A DNA stretch of 35,331 bases from Candidatus Cloacimonadota bacterium (GCA_009777575.1 WRLO01000031.1:1-35331), one strand, 5' to 3'. Positions 1 to 7,516 are shown, counted from the stretch's first letter. Numbers and translations: made by a program. Notes: a model not told the origin generated them from the letters alone.

Positions 1-1111
1 TACTGCTAAAATTTATATCATTTGATGTCCAGGCAATAGCAATATTTTTATCAGGAAAATAACAGAATGATGTGTAAAAACCACCAATTGCACCGTGATG
101 TCCATGAAATAAATTGTCATTGAAATTCCCACGACCAAGGCTCATGCCTTTCTCTCTCATTTCGTTTAGACTTTCACTGGATATCAGCTTTCCATTAAAT
201 AGAGCATTCCCAAATATCGTCAAATCAATAGGTGTTGAGGTTATATTTCCCGTTCCTATCAATATGGACATATCTTCTTCTGATTTTGAAGGAATTCCAA
301 ACCAGTTAAATGAATCAGCTTCATTATCCAAAATGTTTATGATATTGTTTCCGACATAAGTATTTTTCAATCCCAGAGGTTTGACTATTTTTTCATCAAG
401 TATCTCTGCATAAGTTTTTTCATAAAGTCTCTGAAGAATAAAACCTAACAAGATATGGTTTGGGTTGCTATAATAAAATTTTGAGTCTGGTTCAAAATCG
501 CTTCCACGAACAGCTATCAAAGAAATCAGTTCTTGCTCTGTGTAATATCTCGAAACCCAATTTTCTTCTTCTGAGTAAAGATCGGGTATTCCACTTCTAT
601 GACGAAGTAAATTTTCGATAGTTATCTTTTCTGCATTGGTGATTTCAGGAAAAAAGACTTCAATAGTTTGCTGTAGGTTGAGTTTGTTTTCTTCTACTGC
701 CTTTAATACCAACACTGCTGTGAAGGTTTTGGTTACAGAACCTATTCTGTATTTTGTGTCTATATTTGCTTTTGTTTCTCTATCAAAATCAAGAAAGCCA
801 ACTGATTTTGTGTAGAGTAATTCACTATTATGTGATATGGCTATGCTTCCCATGAATCTGTTGTATTCAAAAAGCTTGTCAAAATATGCGTCCAATTTGG
901 CTGTGTCTATCATTAGCCAATCGGAGCTTGGCACTACAGAGTTATTTTTTGATTTAAAGACAGCACAACCAGTAAATAAAAGAGATACAATCATGAGATA
1001 TATGAAAAAAAAATAGCTTCTCTCCACTGTCCCCTTACCCAAGGGAGGACTAAAGGAGGAATCGATGTGGAGAGGGCTATTTAGTGTGATAAAATTTATT
1101 GTTGTTTTCAT
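1..1111 (-). CDS. Serine hydrolase lipoprotein of the beta-lactamase/class C fold (partial, 3' end outside window)
   Basis: The reading frame is open from an ATG at 1111 to the left edge (370 codons seen). The active-site SxxK motif is visible as GSVTKTF (Ser125, Lys128), followed by a Tyr-x-Asn motif (YSNPNHILLGF, near residue 212) and the downstream sequence TSNDINFS at the edge. These are marks of the beta-lactamase/transpeptidase-like serine hydrolase family, whose members include esterases and D-amino peptidases; substrate cannot be told. A lipobox LFTGC (Cys49) after a hydrophobic run predicts a membrane lipoprotein. The ATG overlaps the sigma-factor stop as ATGA with a G-rich Shine-Dalgarno, so translation is probably coupled. 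The first 48 residues are unusually long for a lipoprotein signal because a palindromic element (1015-1078) lies in frame inside it. A GTG at 1027 or ATG at 994 are alternative starts giving a normal signal peptide. Confidence 0.85.
   Translation of the reverse strand, partial: MKTTINFITLNSPLHIDSSFSPPLGKGTVERSYFFFIYLMIVSLLFTGCAVFKSKNNSVVPSSDWLMIDTAKLDAYFDKLFEYNRFMGSIAISHNSELLYTKSVGFLDFDRETKANIDTKYRIGSVTKTFTAVLVLKAVEENKLNLQQTIEVFFPEITNAEKITIENLLRHRSGIPDLYSEEENWVSRYYTEQELISLIAVRGSDFEPDSKFYYSNPNHILLGFILQRLYEKTYAEILDEKIVKPLGLKNTYVGNNIINILDNEADSFNWFGIPSKSEEDMSILIGTGNITSTPIDLTIFGNALFNGKLISSESLNEMREKGMSLGRGNFNDNLFHGHHGAIGGFYTSFCYFPDKNIAIAWTSNDINFSS
916..937. repeat. Short palindromic repeat (GCCAA..TTGGC plus CTAC) inside coding sequence
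   Basis: A palindrome gccaatcggagcttggc followed by actac lies within the lipoprotein gene just after the lipobox region. It closely resembles the 27 bp units at 1466-1519 in the neighbouring sigma gene, suggesting one mobile or amplifying motif. Confidence 0.5.
1015..1078. repeat. 64 bp palindromic element inserted in frame in the lipoprotein signal region
   Basis: The ends agcttctctccac (1015-1027) and gtggagagggct (1067-1078) are imperfect inverted repeats enclosing a purine-rich centre (agggaggactaaaggagg). The element lies between the start codon and the hydrophobic core of the lipoprotein signal peptide and is translated without a stop (as SPLHIDSSFSPPLGKGTVER-like sequence). Confidence 0.6.
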
Positions 1112-2817
1112 TTTACCCCCTTATCTGTGAACATTATAGTGTTTACAGACTGTTTTTGGTTTTCGCTGAGAGGTTTCAGGGTTCCTGTTTCAAGGAGTTG
1201 TTCGAGTATCCGTAATACTACAGAGCGACAATGCAGGAGAAAATGTAAACCAGTGGCAACTTCCTGTATATGCTTTGGATAGTGTTTTTCATAGATTTTG
1301 TTTATCTGGGCAGTAAGTTCATGGCATTTTGCTTTTATGTTTTCGGGGACTTCAGGCAATAGATTAATAAAATCCTCTCTTTGCATAGAGATGACGACAA
1401 TATTAACTATTTCATCTTTTCCAGAATTGACTAAGTATCCTTTTTTAAACATCCTTTCCTTTGAATGCCAATCGGAGATTTGCTCTACATTATGCCAATT
1501 GGAGATTGGCTCTACATTATTGATGAAATCTTTATCGGTTGTAGACGAGATAAAATCGTATAAATACATGTAATCTGTATAAAGGTCGTCTGCGACATCG
1601 AAATCTCTGTTGTCATGATAGGTATTAAATTGCCAAGCATCTATTATCATGGTATTAGTAGCATTCTCATCATCGGTATCTTTTGAACCTATTTGATGAC
1701 GCATCTCGGTAGATTTATCTATATCTGATGTTTTCTCTTCGTAAAATCCATCTACAGCAAAGGCATAAGCGATGTTTTCACCGCCTCCGACTCGTTTTAC
1801 ATAATATTTTGATAAATCAATATCATTAGTAGCAAATTTGAGCTTTACGCTACAAGCAAAGGAAACTATCGCCCAATTCAGAAAATTTATGTCATTTTCT
1901 GGGGTGTAGATATGCCCAGAGGTGATTGCTTCGTTCCTCGCAACTTTATTTACAGCCTCTAAAACCATCGGTACATAGGTTTCACAAACTTCCGCTACAA
2001 ACTCTTTAAAAATCTGGTCAAATTGTTCTGTGATTTCTTTTGTGTGCATAAATATCACCATATTTGTTCGATATTTATTGCCCGGCATCTTTTCTATCAA
2101 GCCATGTTCTTCTAATAGCATAACTTCATCTTCCACAAAGGAAGCAGGTGTGCAGATGGTCTCTGCTATTTCTGTGATAGTCTTTGCCGCTTGGTAAGCG
2201 GCACAAAGGATATTTTGCGACACAAGCCTTGATAAACACAGTTTCGTGGCTTGGTCGTCAATATTATTTACATCTTGGATTCCCCAGAAACCATTCCTGA
2301 TAAACCTGAACGGCTTATTTTCTGTTTTTACATGCTCTTGCATTTTGATTCTCTCCTTCAATCGATTTCTTGTGTTGAATAAATGCCATTTCACAGCACT
2401 GGCGCTGAGATGAAGTTTGTCAGCTATTTCAGAGACGCTCATCTTCTGAAAATAATACATAATGATGACCTCTCTCTGCAGTTTGCTCAGATATGAAATC
2501 TCTTTTCTCAGTAGATGAAAGGCTTCATCTGTGTCATTCTGGACGAATGAAGGTACTTGCGAAGAAAAATCCTGATACATTTTCTGCTCTTTGACAGCCT
2601 CATTGACAAAGCGTGCATATACATTTCGGCATATCCTGTAGATATATCCATCAACATTTTCTACATGCTCTTTCTTCAAAAGAGAAAAATAAACATCAAT
2701 GACTATTCTTTGGGCAAGTTCCTCCGCTTTGTCTACATTCTTGGTTTTACTCATAGCAAAACCAAAGATGTCCTCTTTGTAGCTTATAATTATTTCTACA
2801 GCTTTTTCTTTTAGCAT
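1108..2817 (-). CDS. ECF-type RNA polymerase sigma factor with a ~400-residue C-terminal extension
   Basis: The first ~165 of 569 residues match the sigma-70 ECF layout. Region 2 is at about residues 10-75 (MSKTKNVDKAEELAQRIVID, then GYIYRICRNVYARF). Region 4 is at about 105-160 (LSKLQREVIIMYYFQKMSVSEIADKLHLSASAVKWHLF), a typical helix-turn-helix. Usual ECF factors are ~160-200 residues, so most of this protein is an added C-terminal part. Residues ~190-265 look like a winged helix (ITEIAETICTPASFVEDEVMLLEEHGLIEK). The rest is unrecognised and mostly soluble. The extension may sense a signal or hold the factor inactive, which is inference. The upstream Shine-Dalgarno is weak (AGAGG). The stop overlaps the lipoprotein start as ATGA. 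A 27 bp tandem repeat at 1466-1519 gives NVEPISNWH/NVEQISDWH. Confidence 0.85.
   Translation of the reverse strand: MLKEKAVEIIISYKEDIFGFAMSKTKNVDKAEELAQRIVIDVYFSLLKKEHVENVDGYIYRICRNVYARFVNEAVKEQKMYQDFSSQVPSFVQNDTDEAFHLLRKEISYLSKLQREVIIMYYFQKMSVSEIADKLHLSASAVKWHLFNTRNRLKERIKMQEHVKTENKPFRFIRNGFWGIQDVNNIDDQATKLCLSRLVSQNILCAAYQAAKTITEIAETICTPASFVEDEVMLLEEHGLIEKMPGNKYRTNMVIFMHTKEITEQFDQIFKEFVAEVCETYVPMVLEAVNKVARNEAITSGHIYTPENDINFLNWAIVSFACSVKLKFATNDIDLSKYYVKRVGGGENIAYAFAVDGFYEEKTSDIDKSTEMRHQIGSKDTDDENATNTMIIDAWQFNTYHDNRDFDVADDLYTDYMYLYDFISSTTDKDFINNVEPISNWHNVEQISDWHSKERMFKKGYLVNSGKDEIVNIVVISMQREDFINLLPEVPENIKAKCHELTAQINKIYEKHYPKHIQEVATGLHFLLHCRSVVLRILEQLLETGTLKPLSENQKQSVNTIMFTDKGVK
1466..1519. repeat. 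Two tandem 27 bp palindrome-containing units inside the sigma gene
   Basis: Units 1466-1492 and 1493-1519 both read tgccaat(c/t)ggagatt(t/g)g ctctacatta. Each contains the near-palindrome gccaatnggagattggc followed by CTAC. The 27 bp length keeps frame, adding nine residues per unit (NVEQISDWH, NVEPISNWH in the protein). Confidence 0.75.
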
Positions 2818-2828
2818 TTAAACCTCTT

Positions 2829-2994
2829 CATCCCGAAGGGATCGATCGCTATGTAGAAACGAACACCACACGGTCCTCATTCCTACATGCCGTAGGTATG
2901 CAACTATCGGAATGGTTCTATACCTTCGGATACGAGGAAAAAGGCTGGGAGGGGTGTATCTGTTTTCTACATAGCGATCGATCCCTTCGGGATG
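2829..2994. repeat. REPIN-like pair: two exact 31 bp palindromic repeats in inverted orientation
   Basis: The 31 bp unit at 2829-2859 is an exact reverse complement of 2964-2994. Each unit has a hairpin head (atcccgaagggat) followed by a tail ending ctatgtagaaa, and the tails face each other across 104 bp. That spacer holds a further small hairpin (cctacatgccgtagg, 2883-2897). It lies between the DUF3667 gene and the sigma gene. The right unit supplies the last codons and TAG stop of the DUF3667 gene. A 62-codon minus ORF across it is only repeat sequence. Confidence 0.85.
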
Positions 2995-3908
2995 ATATGG
3001 TAGCATTCCATTATAAACTCAGCCAACAAGCCCGTCAAAACAATAACACCTGCAAACATAAATGCTCCAAGAAAATAAGATATTATCGCTTTTACATAGC
3101 TCAACACATTTTTCTTATCAAAAAATTGTCCTACAGCCCACACAAGATAAGTGAATGAACCAAAAGCGAAACCTTGTAACACATTCGCAAGAGTAAACCT
3201 CTGAATAACAGTCGCCACTGAAAGCCCTAACACCATAATCCCACCGATATAACACAAGAGTATATAAATCGTAGTGGCGGAGCTTGCCTCTGTCCGTTCC
3301 GACTTTTTGAAAACTATTTTTACTCCTAAAGTCATAAAGAATCCAGAGATTAACCCAGAAATAGCAAAATTGTCTTTAAGCCAATCTATGATTGAACTTA
3401 TTATTGTCCATCCTTTTATGTCCATATTGAAAAAAGGATTAACATAATATGCGTGGTCTAAATTCTCTGTATGAAAAAAATAGTAAATAACAGCAAAGAT
3501 GATACAGCAGATAACTAAAAACTTTACAGGACCAATATACTGAGTTCTCTCCACCCAAATATAATGTTTCACAGCATCACCCGGCTTGGTGAGTAATCTT
3601 TTTATCGTATAAAAAAGTCCTCTATTTACAAAAAAAGCATCGCCGATGTCATTTAAAATAAATCGCCAGTCAATCTTTTCTAATATTCTTGGGCATCCGC
3701 AGTTAGAACAAAAATTCCCTTGAATCATTTCATTGCATTTTTTACAATGATTATCCGTACCGTCAATCGTCACGATTGACAAATCATCTGTATTCGCTTT
3801 TGATTTCCCCATTTTTCTATGAAACTTTACTATCAGGATAATGACCACCATCAACGAAATCCCAAAAATTATACCCGAAAAACTAAATTCATATTGCATT
3901 GTTTTCAT
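2967..3908 (-). CDS. DUF3667-type membrane protein with zinc-ribbon-like Cys motif (copy 1)
   Basis: This 313-residue protein begins with a membrane segment (residues ~9-28). Next comes a paired-cysteine motif CKKC..FCSNCGCP, then the family core (FILNDIGDAFFV...LFYTIKRLLTKPGDAVKHYI..ER.QYIGPVKFL) and about four further membrane segments. This is the DUF3667 pattern; function is unknown. The clear Shine-Dalgarno AAAGGAGATG supports the start at 3908. It is a paralogue of the 6140-6871 gene but carries an extra N-terminal membrane segment. Its C-terminus (HIIPKGSIAM) and stop codon come from the right half of the palindromic pair at 2829-2994, so the original 3' end was probably replaced. The sigma gene follows 149 bp downstream on the same strand, suggesting a shared unit. 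Confidence 0.8.
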   Translation of the reverse strand: MKTMQYEFSFSGIIFGISLMVVIILIVKFHRKMGKSKANTDDLSIVTIDGTDNHCKKCNEMIQGNFCSNCGCPRILEKIDWRFILNDIGDAFFVNRGLFYTIKRLLTKPGDAVKHYIWVERTQYIGPVKFLVICCIIFAVIYYFFHTENLDHAYYVNPFFNMDIKGWTIISSIIDWLKDNFAISGLISGFFMTLGVKIVFKKSERTEASSATTIYILLCYIGGIMVLGLSVATVIQRFTLANVLQGFAFGSFTYLVWAVGQFFDKKNVLSYVKAIISYFLGAFMFAGVIVLTGLLAEFIMECYHIIPKGSIAM

Positions 3909-3934
3909 CTCCTTTAGTCTTTATCTTTACATTG

Positions 3935-4075
3935 CACATCCCGTAGGTGATGTGAAGCTTTGTAGAAATATTTTTTTCCTCCTTTTCCCCCCCCCACACC
4001 GCAAGCGGTGTGTGTGGGGGGAAGGTCAGAGGTTATATTCATTTTCTACCGAGCGTCACAATCCTACGGATTGTG
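3935..4075. repeat. Second REPIN-like pair with a central C/G-run hairpin
   Basis: The left unit 3935-3968 (cacatcccgtaggtgatgtg head, tail aagctttgtagaaa) faces an inverted right unit 4043-4075 (tttctaccgagcg tail, head cacaatcctacggattgtg). Between them is a strong hairpin at 3987-4021 (ccccccacaccgc / gcggtgtgtgtgggggg). It fills most of the 267 bp between the methyltransferase stop and the DUF3667 start; on the minus strand the central hairpin could also stop transcription. Confidence 0.7.
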
Positions 4076-4175
4076 TAAGGTATTATGACATATTATATAA
4101 TGATGGGTTTTGGAAAATGGTTAGTAGATTTTTATGAGCTTACATTCAAAGAGTAGAAAAGGAAGGTGATGATGG

Positions 4176-4943
4176 TCAACCAGAGCATAAATTCTTTTTA
4201 CCAAACCCTTTTGTTTTTGTAAAAATATAAAGCCATCTAAAAATACCCCCGCCATCTCCCTTTTTACATAGTCCTGACACTATTTTACGTTCATTCCGCA
4301 AGTGTTCCCACTCGTCAGGGATTTCATTTTGTAACATATCATCCATTTCCCCTGCCACTGCATATGCTTTAGCCCAAAACTGCCTATGTTTGTGTGTAAG
4401 ATCAACAAAGTTCATTGCAATACTTTTTTCTACACCCCACTTTCCTACTTCAGTATTTACGGCAGCTGGGTCATTCATTTCAAACATTTGTGGAAGATTT
4501 GTCCAGAAAACTACAAGTTTTCCATTATCTTTAAGCATTGTATAACATTTGTCCAATAAAGAGCGAAGTTTATCCCTTGTAAAAGTGAAGTACAATGTAT
4601 CAATAAAACACACCATATCAAAAGTAGCATCATCATACTGGATTTCGTTGTAATCCATTGCATGAAATTGCAATGCTTTATTATCTTTGTTTTTATTTGC
4701 ATATTCAATCGCTTCATCGTCGTAGTCAATCCCAACAACTTCAGATTGGTAATGCTCTGATAAATAAAGAGAAATACCCCCTGCACCACAACCCATATCC
4801 AAGATTCGTGAATTAGTAGGTAATTTGATTTCTTGTTCTAATAATGATAACTCATCTACACTTATCATGCCCATTTGTTTCATATCACAACCATAAACAC
4901 GTTTGCAATATTCAGCATAAGCTGTAGATTCAAAATATCTCAA
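4176..4943 (-). CDS. Class I SAM-dependent methyltransferase
   Basis: This 255-residue protein shows the Rossmann-fold methyltransferase signature: motif I ILDMGCGAGGISLYL (near residues 45-60), the acidic strand-2 end VVGIDYDDEAIEYA, and FDMVCFIDTLYF followed by KLVVFW. It resembles small-molecule or ubiE-like methyltransferases; the substrate cannot be assigned. The start is a TTG at 4943 that overlaps the ORF6N stop (TTGA). It is preceded by AAGGAG about 8 nt upstream, which lies inside the last codons of the upstream gene, so the two are almost certainly co-translated. No ATG near this point is in frame until residue 21. Confidence 0.85.
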   Translation of the reverse strand: MRYFESTAYAEYCKRVYGCDMKQMGMISVDELSLLEQEIKLPTNSRILDMGCGAGGISLYLSEHYQSEVVGIDYDDEAIEYANKNKDNKALQFHAMDYNEIQYDDATFDMVCFIDTLYFTFTRDKLRSLLDKCYTMLKDNGKLVVFWTNLPQMFEMNDPAAVNTEVGKWGVEKSIAMNFVDLTHKHRQFWAKAYAVAGEMDDMLQNEIPDEWEHLRNERKIVSGLCKKGDGGGIFRWLYIFTKTKGFGKKNLCSG

Positions 4944-5845
4944 GTCATATTCTCCTTCATGTAATCCTGCAATTTATCAAGCAATGAAAGCCCGCCTAAA
5001 TCCATCTTTGTAAAGGCAAACCATTTTTTACCTAAGTCTTTCAAACTCGCTCCAAGATGAAATATCGTTTTATTATCGATTATCAGAAATCTGTCGTGAC
5101 TGACATTAAATATTTTTGCTTCTAATAATGGATATTGTTGATTAAATCTGTCAATATCAAGTTTCAGTTGTTCGGAAATATCTCTTGTTAATAGAGTAAT
5201 TTTTATGTTTTCAGATTTCTTGCTGAGCATTGTAAGAACAGACTCATCTATATAATTGTCTATCAATATAATTGATTGCTTTGCAGATTTGATTATGTCG
5301 CTTGCAAGTACATAAGCGTCAAAAACTTCTCCTTCGAAGAATATACCACATTTTGGCACAAGTTCTTTACTCTCTAAAGCGTCAAATATCTTATCTATCT
5401 TTTTATCAGTCTCAATTTGCTTTTTCTCAACACTCTCCATTCGTTGTATAAAACCAGTATAGGATATTAGCATTTTACGAAGTTTTATAAAGGCTTTCAT
5501 AACTTGAATACTCACTTTGATTGCTATTTCGCTATGAAGCACAGCTGAAAGCATTGCAACTCCTTGCTCCGTGAAAGCATAAGGCATATATCTTCTGCCT
5601 CCACGACCCTTTGAGGTCGCAATTTGCGACCTCAAAACTAATCCTTCGTATTCTGTCTCGGTTAATTGAAAACAAAATTCATCAGGAAATCTGTCTTTAT
5701 TTCTTCTTACTTGTTCTTTTAGTCTTTTGACTTCAACATCATATAGGATAGCTAAATCCATATCCAACATCACCTGCATACCTCGAATGGTAAAAATCCG
5801 AGATTCTATTTCATTTACTAATAAAGCAATTGAATCTGCCATCAT
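4940..5845 (-). CDS. ORF6N domain protein with C-terminal PLD-like domain
   Basis: The 301-residue protein starts with an ORF6N domain at about residues 10-115 (IFTIRGMQVMLDMDLAILYDV...NKDRFPDEFCFQL...LRSQIATSKGRGG..YMPYAFTEQGVAML). This is a DNA-binding domain family first known from phage antirepressor-like proteins. A short coiled linker follows (~140-165). Then comes a C-terminal domain ending with HDRFLIIDN...HLGASLKDLGKKWFAF. The H-x-R-x4-D pattern near residue 250 resembles a phospholipase D-type HKD motif with Arg for Lys. Such ORF6N-PLD proteins are common and scattered in bacteria; a regulatory or mobile-element link is possible but unproved. Shine-Dalgarno TTAGGAG precedes the ATGATG start. 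The 3' end overlaps the methyltransferase. Confidence 0.82.
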   Translation of the reverse strand: MMADSIALLVNEIESRIFTIRGMQVMLDMDLAILYDVEVKRLKEQVRRNKDRFPDEFCFQLTETEYEGLVLRSQIATSKGRGGRRYMPYAFTEQGVAMLSAVLHSEIAIKVSIQVMKAFIKLRKMLISYTGFIQRMESVEKKQIETDKKIDKIFDALESKELVPKCGIFFEGEVFDAYVLASDIIKSAKQSIILIDNYIDESVLTMLSKKSENIKITLLTRDISEQLKLDIDRFNQQYPLLEAKIFNVSHDRFLIIDNKTIFHLGASLKDLGKKWFAFTKMDLGGLSLLDKLQDYMKENMT

Positions 5846-5855
5846 TTTCTCCTAA

Positions 5856-5951
5856 CTAATCTAAATATTTGATGTCGAAAATTGCGATTTCAAGTTTTCC
5901 TGATTGGGCATCAAAAATTGAAATTTCCAAATCAGTATATTTCTCTATCAT
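5856..5951 (-). CDS. Small ORF, 31 residues, between VOC remnant and ORF6N gene
   Basis: The ATG at 5951 overlaps the VOC remnant stop (ATGA), and the ORF ends 10 bp before the ORF6N start. The product begins MIEKYTDLEISIFDAQSGKL and ends FDIKYLD. I do not recognise it. It may be a real short gene or the remaining 3' part of a decayed one; the overlap and spacing are the only support. Confidence 0.35.
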   Translation of the reverse strand: MIEKYTDLEISIFDAQSGKLEIAIFDIKYLD

Positions 5952-6113
5952 ATAAACAAACACCAATTCACCCCATATTTATCGGTCAATGCTGTTATGT
6001 AAGTTTCTACTTAGCGATTGATCCTTTCGGGATGCTGTGGAATTATATGTAGATACCACCCCACACCGAAGGTGTTGATCGCTATGTAGAATTTGCATTA
6101 TAGCTCGTTTCAT
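5948..6113 (-). pseudogene. VOC/PhnB-like gene remnant interrupted by palindromic repeats
   Basis: A start with a strong Shine-Dalgarno (GGAGGTGGAG, ATG at 6113) gives MKRAIMQI before it runs into a repeat. After the repeat, another frame reads TALTDKYGVNWCLFI then a TGA at 5948, which resembles the C-terminus of PhnB-type VOC proteins (LTDKFGVxWxI). I infer that most of a VOC gene was lost, leaving its first codons and its last ~18 codons around the repeat at 6004-6095. The two ends could also come from different genes. Confidence 0.5.
6004..6095. repeat. Third palindromic repeat pair (heads facing inward)
   Basis: Unit 6004-6034 (tttctacttagcgattgatcc..., tail then head) and unit 6062-6095 (cacaccgaaggtgt head, tail gatcgctatgtagaa) belong to the same family as 2829-2994. 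Here the tails point outward, the reverse of the other two pairs. Confidence 0.7.
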
Positions 6114-6139
6114 AGTTTATTCTCCACCTCCTTTTTCTT

Positions 6140-6871
6140 TTATTTTAATAAATCAGAAACAAATCCAATTAAGATAAGGACAACTAAAACCATGACACTT
6201 CCAACCATAAATGATAGAAATGCTTTTATATAGCTTCCCACCTTTTTCTTATCAAAGAATTGTGCAATTGCCCATATAAAATATGCTGTAGTTATGTATT
6301 GGTTATATTGTAATAAGTTAAATTTTGTCAATCCTGTTAAAAGAGTAATAAACACAAGCAATAGTGTAGCTATTCCATAAACATAACAAACTAAAGTAAA
6401 AATCTCAAAAATATTATACCCATATTTTCTAAAAAATAGCTTTAAGCCAAAAGTTACGAGCAATCCACCAAATAAATCGGTATATACAGTATTTTGCAAA
6501 GACCAAGCTAACATTTTTGTCATTGCAGAATCTTCATTCAATCCTAAATCAATAGCTGGCTGAACAGTAATAGCGGTTACATAATTCTTAAAAAAGAAAT
6601 AAGTTATCCCGAAAAGTATCGATATCAGGACAAAGAATTTTACAGGTCCAATGTAATGGCTTCTGTCTTCGTAAATGTATTCTTTCACAGAGACACCCGG
6701 TTTCAAAAGCATTCTTTTTATGGTATAAAAAAATCCGTTATTCACATAAAATGCATCTCCAATATCATTCAAAATAAATTTTCCATCTATCTTTTTTAAT
6801 GTAGTAGGATATGCACAATTTGAACAATAATTCCCTTGAATGGACTCGTCACAATTTTTACATTTTATCAT
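6140..6871 (-). CDS. DUF3667-type membrane protein (copy 2)
   Basis: This 243-residue protein has CKNCDESIQGNYCSNCAYP at the N-terminus, then the same core as the 2967-3908 protein (FILNDIGDAFYVNNGFFYTIKRMLLKPG...YIGPVKFFV) and four to five membrane segments. It lacks the extra N-terminal membrane segment and has an unaltered end (GFVSDLLK), so it shows what copy 1 probably looked like before its 3' end was changed. Shine-Dalgarno AAAGGA lies 6 nt upstream of the ATG at 6871, and the gene starts 24 bp after the VOC pseudogene. The Cys motif suggests a zinc-ribbon-like cap; function is unknown. Confidence 0.8.
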   Translation of the reverse strand: MIKCKNCDESIQGNYCSNCAYPTTLKKIDGKFILNDIGDAFYVNNGFFYTIKRMLLKPGVSVKEYIYEDRSHYIGPVKFFVLISILFGITYFFFKNYVTAITVQPAIDLGLNEDSAMTKMLAWSLQNTVYTDLFGGLLVTFGLKLFFRKYGYNIFEIFTLVCYVYGIATLLLVFITLLTGLTKFNLLQYNQYITTAYFIWAIAQFFDKKKVGSYIKAFLSFMVGSVMVLVVLILIGFVSDLLK

Positions 6872-6895
6872 TTGATGTCCTTTTGTGTTTTTTCC

Positions 6896-7423
6896 TCATA
6901 AAACAATATCTAGCAAGGAATCCCAAAACTTATCAGTAACCATACCAAATAGTTCTGAAAAGAAAGTCGGAACATGCTCAAAATACACCTCACCACCTTC
7001 AGAAAGTTCGCTAAAAATTCTTCTGATATTAATCCTCGATTAAAAAGTAACGTCAGATTTCCATCTGACGATTGAAATATACACTCGAACTAGACAGTTC
7101 GAGTTACATTTTAAATGAGGAATAGTATGACTTCTTCTTTATCGTTTGTGCTAATTGTAGGACTGATATTGTTACCTGCTTTGAAGCCACTACCTGAGGG
7201 CACATCAGAAAACATCGCCATCATATTATCTAAAAGAATCCCTGCATATACTACCCTGTTTTTATCGCTATCTGCAATGGGTTGTTTGGAACAGCTGATG
7301 TTTCATCGTAAGTCATCAAATTTCTAATCTCAGTTTAAATACTTTAGCATAGAAATCAACTGTTTCACGACAATTCCCATCAAAATGAAAGAACATCTCT
7401 AATCTCATAATATAATGTCTCAT
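6896..7423 (-). pseudogene. Decayed VOC (PhnB-like) gene
   Basis: From the ATG at 7423 the frame reads MRHYIMRLEMFFHFDGNCRETVDFYAKVF, the usual start of PhnB-type VOC proteins, then stops. Other frames carry the rest: MTYDETSAVPNNPLQIA, then VYAGILLDNMMAMFSDVPSG...NISPTISTNDKEEV. After a 61 bp hairpin element comes RIFSELSEGGEVYFEHVPTFFSELFGMVTDKF, the typical family end, with a TGA at 6896. There are at least two frame changes plus the insertion, so this is a pseudogene. A good promoter (7449-7477) remains and may now serve the DUF3667 gene. Confidence 0.8.
7047..7107. repeat. 61 bp double-hairpin element inside the VOC pseudogene
   Basis: The ends gtaac (7047) and gttac (7107) are inverted. 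Inside are two separate perfect hairpins, cgtcagat/atctgacg and actcgaact/agttcgagt, joined by attgaaatatac. It splits the family motif EEV...RIF of the VOC gene, which shows that it is an insertion. Confidence 0.7.
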
Positions 7424-7448
7424 GTATCATTAACTTTTATTCTCGGTC

Positions 7449-7477
7449 AAAATAAATAAAGTGACTTTTTTTGTCAA
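7449..7477 (-). promoter_or_regulatory. Promoter for the VOC pseudogene/DUF3667 unit
   Basis: On the minus strand TTGACA (7477-7472), a 17 nt spacer and TATTTT (7454-7449) lie about 26 nt before the VOC ATG. A 45 bp block at 7517-7561 sits ~39 nt upstream and is shared with the locus at 30845. Confidence 0.55.
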
Positions 7478-7516
7478 CATAAATCTAGTCTACAAATGGA
7501 ATCCTTAAAAACCTAT

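Noticed and set aside
2818..3006. 62-codon minus-strand ORF between DUF3667 and the sigma gene
   Set aside because: It is translated palindromic repeat; it starts inside the DUF3667 gene and has no coding character of its own.
5613..5633. Perfect palindrome gaggtcgcaatttgcgacctc inside the ORF6N gene
   Set aside because: It encodes LRSQIATSK, a strongly conserved ORF6N motif, so the palindrome is probably a by-product of protein conservation.
7115..7327. 70-codon plus-strand ORF
   Set aside because: It is antisense to the VOC pseudogene and has no ribosome site or recognisable product.
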